A stretch of 64,000 nt of DNA from Episyrphus balteatus. Taxonomy: Eukaryota; Arthropoda; Insecta; Diptera; Syrphidae. The notes under the pieces were generated by a model. The model made no database searches and was not told where the DNA came from. It saw only the letters and a program-made list of their open reading frames with translations. The position numbers were made by a program, and so were the translations under genes. Of the stretch, positions 58,036 through 64,000 are shown one piece after another. Position 1 is the first letter of the stretch. Each line of letters begins with the position of its first letter. The stretch is from the NCBI RefSeq assembly GCF_945859705.1, contig NC_079135.1:80236253-80300252 (forward strand), in the 5' to 3' direction.

Positions 58036-59479
58036 TTATTAGAGATACATAAATTTTCTATAGCTTATTTGAAAGATAATAACCTTAAGTTGAATACTAA
58101 TGAAGGATTTTAAAAGACTCCATCATATAATAGGGTAAATAGGGGTAAAACAAAATTGAACATTTTCTAAACGTGACGCTGTAGAAAGCTGAATTTTTTA
58201 ATCGATAGATAAATTTATTGTAAGGCTAACAATGGTATTGAAAATTTTTTTAAAAAATTTAAAACCAAGTTATCAAATTTTTTTTAACACTAAAACATGA
58301 GGTAGACCTTTGACAACGTAATGATTATAGGTAGGTGAAATTTTTTTGACACTTTGAAAAATGTCATTCAAATAATAATGAAAAAAAAGATTAGGGTCTA
58401 TTACAAATTTTTTTCTAAGTCTCTGCGTTTCGAAATATGAATTTTTGAAAAACACCTACTTTTGTATGGGTATTTTTGGATGGGTTTTTATTTTTAGCAA
58501 TTTTTCGTAGCGTTCAAAAAATCTCAAACTTATAGAACATATAGTTGATAATAATCTACAATGTGCGAAAAATTGGTATTCTTAAATGATTTTTGACTGA
58601 ATAACGGTAAAAACAAGTCCCAAGTTTTTTGACAGTTTTTAACCGTTTTTTATTTCTATCTTTTATTTCAACAGATAAATAAATGAAATTTATATTGTAG
58701 ACAGATAATAGACATGACTATATTTGTGGAAAATTTCAATCAATTTCGTATTCACAATTTTGAGATATCGGTAAAATAAAGTTCTATTTTTCAACACGGT
58801 CTTCCTTTTGATCCCGAGCAGATAAACATTTGATTTAACTTTATTGAGCATGCTGATAATATTACCTTTCATTTAATATATCACACATAACGGTACATTT
58901 GCTACAAAGCTACACAATGTTAATTTAAAAAACTTCAGAAATACCTCCGAACACTAAGTGTGGAGATCTGTTGCCCAAGACCTGATCAGCCCCCACGTAT
59001 TCTCAGTTTGAAATTTCGACATGGTTGGCATTAAAAAATTCTTATATTTCTTGTAGGCATCGTAGAAATATGATTGAAGCCTCATATAAAAGGTGAAATA
59101 ATAAGCTTTCAGATGATATAAATAAAATAAATAAATGAATTAAATTTATCTTAGGTTGTCATTTAAAAAAAGGAAATAAAAAAAAGAAGATTTTTATTTT
59201 TGCTATTTTTGATCAAAATTGATTGGGTTCAAAAAATGTTAGCTCTTTTCATAGACGTCGAACAGACATGGTTGATATGAATATTTTGAACTGAAATGAT
59301 AGGCTTTCAGATGGTATAAAATTTATATAAAATAATGTATTCAATAGTGTTAGAAGAAAAAAGTTTTAATTTTTTCACTTTTTTTTCATGAAAAATGATT
59401 GTTTTCAATAAATTCTTTTTATACCTTTTACGCATTGTAAATATTTAAAAACATACAGATATAAATATGTAAAGTCTTA

Positions 59480-59719
59480 GAGCGAAATTCAGAGTCGTCA
59501 CTCAAGTAAAATTTTTTCTCAAGCACAAGTCTGAGATTGACTTTCTGAGTGTTTTCTTGAGCATTTACTTCAAAATTTCCTCAGTTGGAATTCATAAGCT
59601 AAAAGTAAAGAAATCCTCAGGTTTTCTAAACGTAATGAGTAGCTGAAGTGGGCCAAACGCAAGAGCAAATGTTCACTTGAGTAAAATTTTTACTTGAGTG
59701 ACGACTCTGAATTCCGCTC
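59480..59719. mobile_element. 240-bp MITE with TTA target duplication
   Basis: Inverted ends of about 30 bp start GAGCGAAATTCAGAGTCGTC. TTA is present on both sides (59477-59479 and 59720-59722), the size and sequence favoured by PIF/Harbinger-type elements. Noncoding. Confidence 0.75.
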
Positions 59720-59727
59720 TTAATCTT

Positions 59728-60553
59728 ATGTCGTTTTCGATTGGAATAACTCAAGGATTCACTCATTCTGAAATCCAATAAAACAGTTTAAATCGCTTCC
59801 ACTCAATTCTGAAATTTTATATCTGTATTGGTGAATAATCAAATAAAAATGTTTTGCTTTTCCACTAGAAAATTTGGTTTGACGTTTACTTATTTAAATA
59901 TTATGTCGTTTTCGATTGGCTCTCCGGAAGCGTCCGGAATCATTCAGAAGACTTCTGAAACCGTTTTATTGGCATGAAAATGACAGCCAGAACGCTTCTC
60001 AGAAGAGAAATTCTCTTCTTGATTTCAAATCAGAATCAAATCAAGAAGCACTAATACATGAATACTCACATGTCAAAGATACACTCAATCATTGTTTATT
60101 ATTATTTTTCATTCAAATTTTTTTCGTTTTCTGAAATTAATTTGTTTATTTATTTTCAAACAAATAAATTAAGCTTTTAAAATATTTTGCAAACCGAATT
60201 CCCGATTAATTTGTTGAATTTTAGGTATTATTTTCTTCACATATTAATTATTTTTCAAGTCTTATGCCATATTTGACATTTTAAATTTCACAGAAAAACA
60301 AACACAAACACAAAAAAAATAGAATTGAGTGGAAGCAATTCAAACTGTTTTATTGGATTTCAGAATGAGTGAATCCTTGAGTGATTCCAATCGAAAACGA
60401 CATTAGTGATTTTGAGTGAATTCTGTTTTGAAATCAAGAAGAGAATTTTTATTTTCAGAAGCGTTCTGCTTGTCATATTAGTGCGAATAAAACACTTTCA
60501 GAAGGCTTCTGAATGATTCCGGACGCTTCCGGAGAGCCAATCGAAAACGACAT
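59728..60553. repeat. Two interleaved inverted-repeat pairs
   Basis: Pair 1: 59728-59811 with 60320-60403. Pair 2: about 59903-60040 with 60412-60553. The order is left1-left2-right1-right2, so the pairs cross instead of nesting. All four outer ends carry ATGTCGTTTTCGATTGG or its complement, so both belong to one MITE family. Confidence 0.75.
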
Positions 60554-60679
60554 TAAGCTTAAGTACTTTTTATAAGATTTATTATCTTATAATTTTTTTT
60601 TAAAGAAAGTTGACAAATAAATAATTTTTAGATCATTTTTTTAACAAAAGCGTAAATGTAAAATCATCGTCCGTGAGCA

Positions 60680-62240
60680 GGACGACAACCACTTTTTCAA
60701 AATTATACCTACAGTGTGAAAATTTGTACCAGCTAAGAAAACTTTGCCTTAAATTCAAATAAATATATCTTGTTTACGTTCAGAATGTATTGAGAGCATT
60801 TTTCTTCAAACAAACATATACAATACACATAAATTGCAAGATGTTTATAAGTTCTAAACCAAACATTTCCTTATCCATCCATCTTTATCTTAAAACAACA
60901 ATAAAAAAGACTCATATTTGAATGTAAAAGTTTATTAACATCACGTAGAATAGTTCTTTGAAAAGCAAATTCAGCTACTGCCAACATACCAATAAGATAA
61001 GACGAAACCAACAATTTTATTTCCAATTTCACAGCTTAGAGATTCCTTATATTGACAATATTTTATATACGAGTAGTATCAAACATCATCGAAGTCGAAG
61101 CCTATACAACATCACTCAGGTCTCTACTTTTTTTTATGGATTGTTCATCTTGGAAACTTTGTAAATTCAGTCACGTTTTACTGTAATGCGACACGATCTT
61201 ATTGATAATGACACTAAAAGGGCATACACTCTTATTATTTCGATTGCGAAACTATTTTATTAGAAGGAAGCTAAATATATATTTATAAGGCTTCTTCTAC
61301 CATGCACGTTCGGTTGTTAGCTATTTCGGGATAATTTTTGGCTGGACTCTTTATTGTAAAGGATGTTTTGCTTGTGGGCTACTTAAAACCTCCTTGCTAT
61401 ACTATGTCATCGATTTATTGTAAGAATTTGTTTTTGTGAATTTTATTGGTTTGCTTGTGAAAAAGCAACTCCTTGAAGAATTTCTTAAAAATTCCAAAAC
61501 TCTTAATTTGAATGAGATTCTTAAAATCTATTTTAAGATTTTTAGAATCCTAAGAGTTACCAAACTAAATATTAACACAATCGCAGTTTCCTAAACGAAA
61601 TTTTTTTCACCAAAATACTATATTCATCATGCAAAAATATTATCTAGCTGTGTGTAAGTAAAGATAAAGATACTTATCGTATTATTTTGTTTGTGTGTTT
61701 TTTTCTTCTTTTTTTTTCATTAAAAGGATAACAAAAAGCTTTGTGTGAGAAAATTAATTAACTAATGTAAGCCGCATAGAATATTTGAATTATATTTTTG
61801 TCCTGACTTGGCTTTCCTAAATAGCACTGTGGTGTATCTGTTATATCTTTTCGATTCGCAGGATATTATATTTATAGTATTCTTCTTTTTCCTTGATTGT
61901 CGAATGTCAAGGGAAATTTTCCAAAACATAAAGAATATAAAAGTATCTACTTAAGCCAATGGGCTTATCAAAAGAAGAGCATTTTCTATTTCTATGATGG
62001 CAAATATTTTATTAAATTCATGTGGCTTTGAGAATGTCATTTGATGATGCCAATATTTCTAAGTTCGTATTTATTACAACATTGTGTGTAGACTATAGAG
62101 CATGGGATTGTCATTTTGATTTATGAGCACTGCTTTCAAATTAAGTCATTAGTAAGAAGATGAGCAAAGTTGAATTGTCTTAACTGTGGATTTATGAACT
62201 TTTATTTTTAAGCGCTGTCTGTAAGTGTACTTTCACTTGA
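60680..62240. other. Intergenic, nothing recognised
   Basis: AT-rich unique sequence. Short frames only, none with a family motif. No transposon end was identified. Confidence 0.4.
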
Positions 62241-62246
62241 AGAAAC

Positions 62247-62607
62247 CGGACACGTTCGGGACACATTTGGGACACATTCGAGAACACGTTCGGGATACGT
62301 TCGGGACACGTTCGGGACACGTTCGAGAAAGGTTTGGGACACGTTCGGGACACATTCGGGACACATTCGGGACACATTCGGGACACATTCGGGACACATT
62401 CGGGACACATTCGGGACACATTCGGGACACGTTTGGGACAAATTCGAGACACGTTCGGGACAAGTTGGGGACACGTTCGGAACACATTCGGGACACATTC
62501 GGGAAACGTTTGGGACACATTCGAGAGACGTTTGGGACACTTTCGGGACACATTCGGGACACGTTCAGGTTTCGTTTGGAACACGTTCGGAATGCGCTTG
62601 GGAGACG
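62247..62607 (+). repeat. 11-bp minisatellite array 3 (related family)
   Basis: About 32 tandem units close to GGGACACATTC and GGGACACGTTC, period 11 bp. Rotated, the unit GACACGTTCGG differs at few positions from GACGCGTTTGG of arrays 1 and 2. All frames on both strands are open, but this follows from the repeat. Confidence 0.9.
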
Positions 62608-62609
62608 CT

Positions 62610-63965
62610 TTAAATAAATATCTAAGGCATTAATAGTAAATTGAAAATTTAAAGTTTTAAAGTATAGGTAAAGTCTGGAACTCATTTTTTTTTTCTTTTA
62701 TTGAATTATTTTTAAAACAATCTGTTTCTTTGAATGCTTATGGTTTTTTTACAACTCCTTAATAGCGATGGAAGAATATAAAACCCCTATTCAAAAATCG
62801 TAAATACTGTGTTAAAAATAAACGGATGTGCATGCACTCGTCACATAAAATTCTATCCAGACACATTAAAATTATTTTTTGTATCGCAACTTGTCATCAA
62901 ACATTCTTTACTTGTTAAACTTTTTCCTAACTTTTCAATGGGAGTTTTAGACGACCAGAATTATTCGTCTTTTCTATACTACTTTATATGTGTTTCAAAA
63001 AGCCAACAAAAAATATCTTATGGCTAGCCACGCAAAAGTCTCACTACTCATATATCAGAGACAGAGTCCACCCTCTGCTGGGTGAAAGAGGGTTGATGTT
63101 TCATAGATCTTTATTGTTACAAACAGAAAAAATAAATGTTTGGCATTCGGTTTAGAATTCGAGATATTAAAGTTGCTTATGCACCTCATATGTGAAATAT
63201 TTATAGAAAAAAAAAATGCAATTGGCATTGATTTAGTTTAGTTTTAGATTGTGAAATTCCAGTGGGAATATATTATTTTTAGAAACTTAAAAAAAAAATC
63301 AGAAATTACTCTTTAAATCCATAAAATTTTACTATTAAATAATCAAGGTATTGTTCTCATGCATACAAAGTTATAAGTGAAATTTTTAAATTATCTTTTT
63401 AATTTAAGAAGGAAAACTACATAATATTATTAATTCTGTCTGTATAAGAAACTCCACCCTTAACGGATGGAGTGATTTATTTACAAACTTCATAAGTAGC
63501 GTTTTTTGGGAAAGCTTTTTTTTTAATTTTTAGTATTAGTTTTTATGACAAAAAATAACCATACCCATATTTTGCAAAAGTTTAATTTGCTCAAAAACGG
63601 TTTAAAAGATTTTGATAAGTAAATTCAAATGTTTGTTTGCAATAAGGTCTATCTTGTGATGATCTTTTTCGGCGTCATTATTAACGTTGAAGCCAGAGAA
63701 GGTTTTTTTTTTAAATTTCTAGATTACTTCAAAGCCACTGATTTAGCTTCAACTAAAATTTTTAATATCAAAGAATCTAGAAAAAAATTATATTCATAAA
63801 TTAAAAATTAGATTCTGAAAGAATAATTTTGACCCAAAATAAGATAATAAAAGGGTGTTAGCTACTTTTTTTCAAACTTTAATATGGGTGCCACTTTTTT
63901 AATGTTGGCAACCCTATTTAATTTTCACTATCGTTAATTTTTCATTTAATACAAATTCTAACCTT
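62610..63965. other. Intergenic, nothing recognised
   Basis: AT-rich sequence. One small hairpin-like pair, CCACCCTCTGC and GGGTGAAAGAGGGT, lies near 63070. No gene was seen. Confidence 0.4.
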
Positions 63966-63969
63966 TTAC

Positions 63970-64000
63970 TAGTGATGGGAACTATCGAATGATTTGAACT
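63970..64000. mobile_element. Possible left end of an hAT-like element
   Basis: TAGTGATGGGAACTATCGAA resembles the left end of the small element at 42288 (TAGTGATGGATAGTTCC). The window stops here, so it cannot be confirmed. Confidence 0.25.

Larger units (their letters stand above)
56503..60676. repeat. Unnamed dispersed repeat, copy 2 with insertions
   Basis: Homologous in order to 51305-52945 but more than twice as long, because it holds the CACTGGTC element copy C, the 646-bp duplication, a TTA-flanked MITE and interleaved inverted repeats. The right end keeps AAAATCATCGTCCGT near 60660. Confidence 0.65.

Noticed and set aside
62192..62685. Overlapping frames on both strands with GTHSGHIRDTF or CVPNVSRMCPE repeats
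   Set aside because: These are again the product of an 11-bp repeat without stops; frames overlap on both strands.

Overview
The window looks like repeat-rich nuclear DNA of an insect, most probably a fly (Diptera). The base composition is strongly AT-rich. It carries an env-bearing gypsy-type retroelement (errantivirus), a BEL/Pao element whose primer site matches tRNA-Tyr, Jockey-like and RTE-like LINEs, Tc1-like and hAT-like DNA transposons, and one collagen-like gene. No bacterial gene layout and no CRISPR array is present. The species cannot be named from the sequence.

Layout. 1-3658: 3' half of an errantivirus (end of pol, env, 3' LTR). 4301-9480, minus strand: last visible exon of a host-type gene that joins an uninterrupted Gly-X-Y collagen segment to about 1,600 residues of Thr/Ser/Pro mucin repeats. 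9830-10070: unidentified decayed coding fragment. 10148-10462: small 11-bp minisatellite. 11674-12795: DNA element of a CACTGGTC-ended family (copy A). 12847-19281, minus strand: complete BEL/Pao element with nearly identical LTRs, 5-bp target duplication and an intact polyprotein. 19360-20234: 5'-truncated RTE-like LINE beside a MITE. 22494-24120: dead Tc1-like element. 26094-29108: copy B of the CACTGGTC family, split by a frameshifted Jockey-like LINE. 31336-32232: about 900 bp of a TTACTC hexanucleotide.

33440-36600: tandem array of a 307-bp repeat, interrupted by a 1,641-bp hairpin element at a TA. 36904-43382: hAT-like element whose body is mostly a 5-kb array of an 11-bp, CpG-rich minisatellite; it is inserted in a tRNA-like sequence. 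44009-45626: Tc1-like element with doubled (IR/DR-type) terminal repeats. 45850-47585: reverse, diverged copies of the 307-bp family, interrupted by an hAT relic and MITEs. 51305-52945 and 56503-60676: two copies of one long unnamed repeat; the second is filled with further insertions, a perfect 646-bp tandem duplication and two interleaved inverted-repeat pairs. 62247-62607: a third 11-bp minisatellite array, related in consensus.

The only convincing host gene is the collagen-mucin exon; all other long coding frames belong to mobile elements. The least ordinary features are the 11-bp minisatellite that recurs at three loci, once inside an hAT element; the collagen-mucin architecture; and the nesting of hairpin elements in tandem arrays. 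Stretches with nothing recognisable are listed as such.
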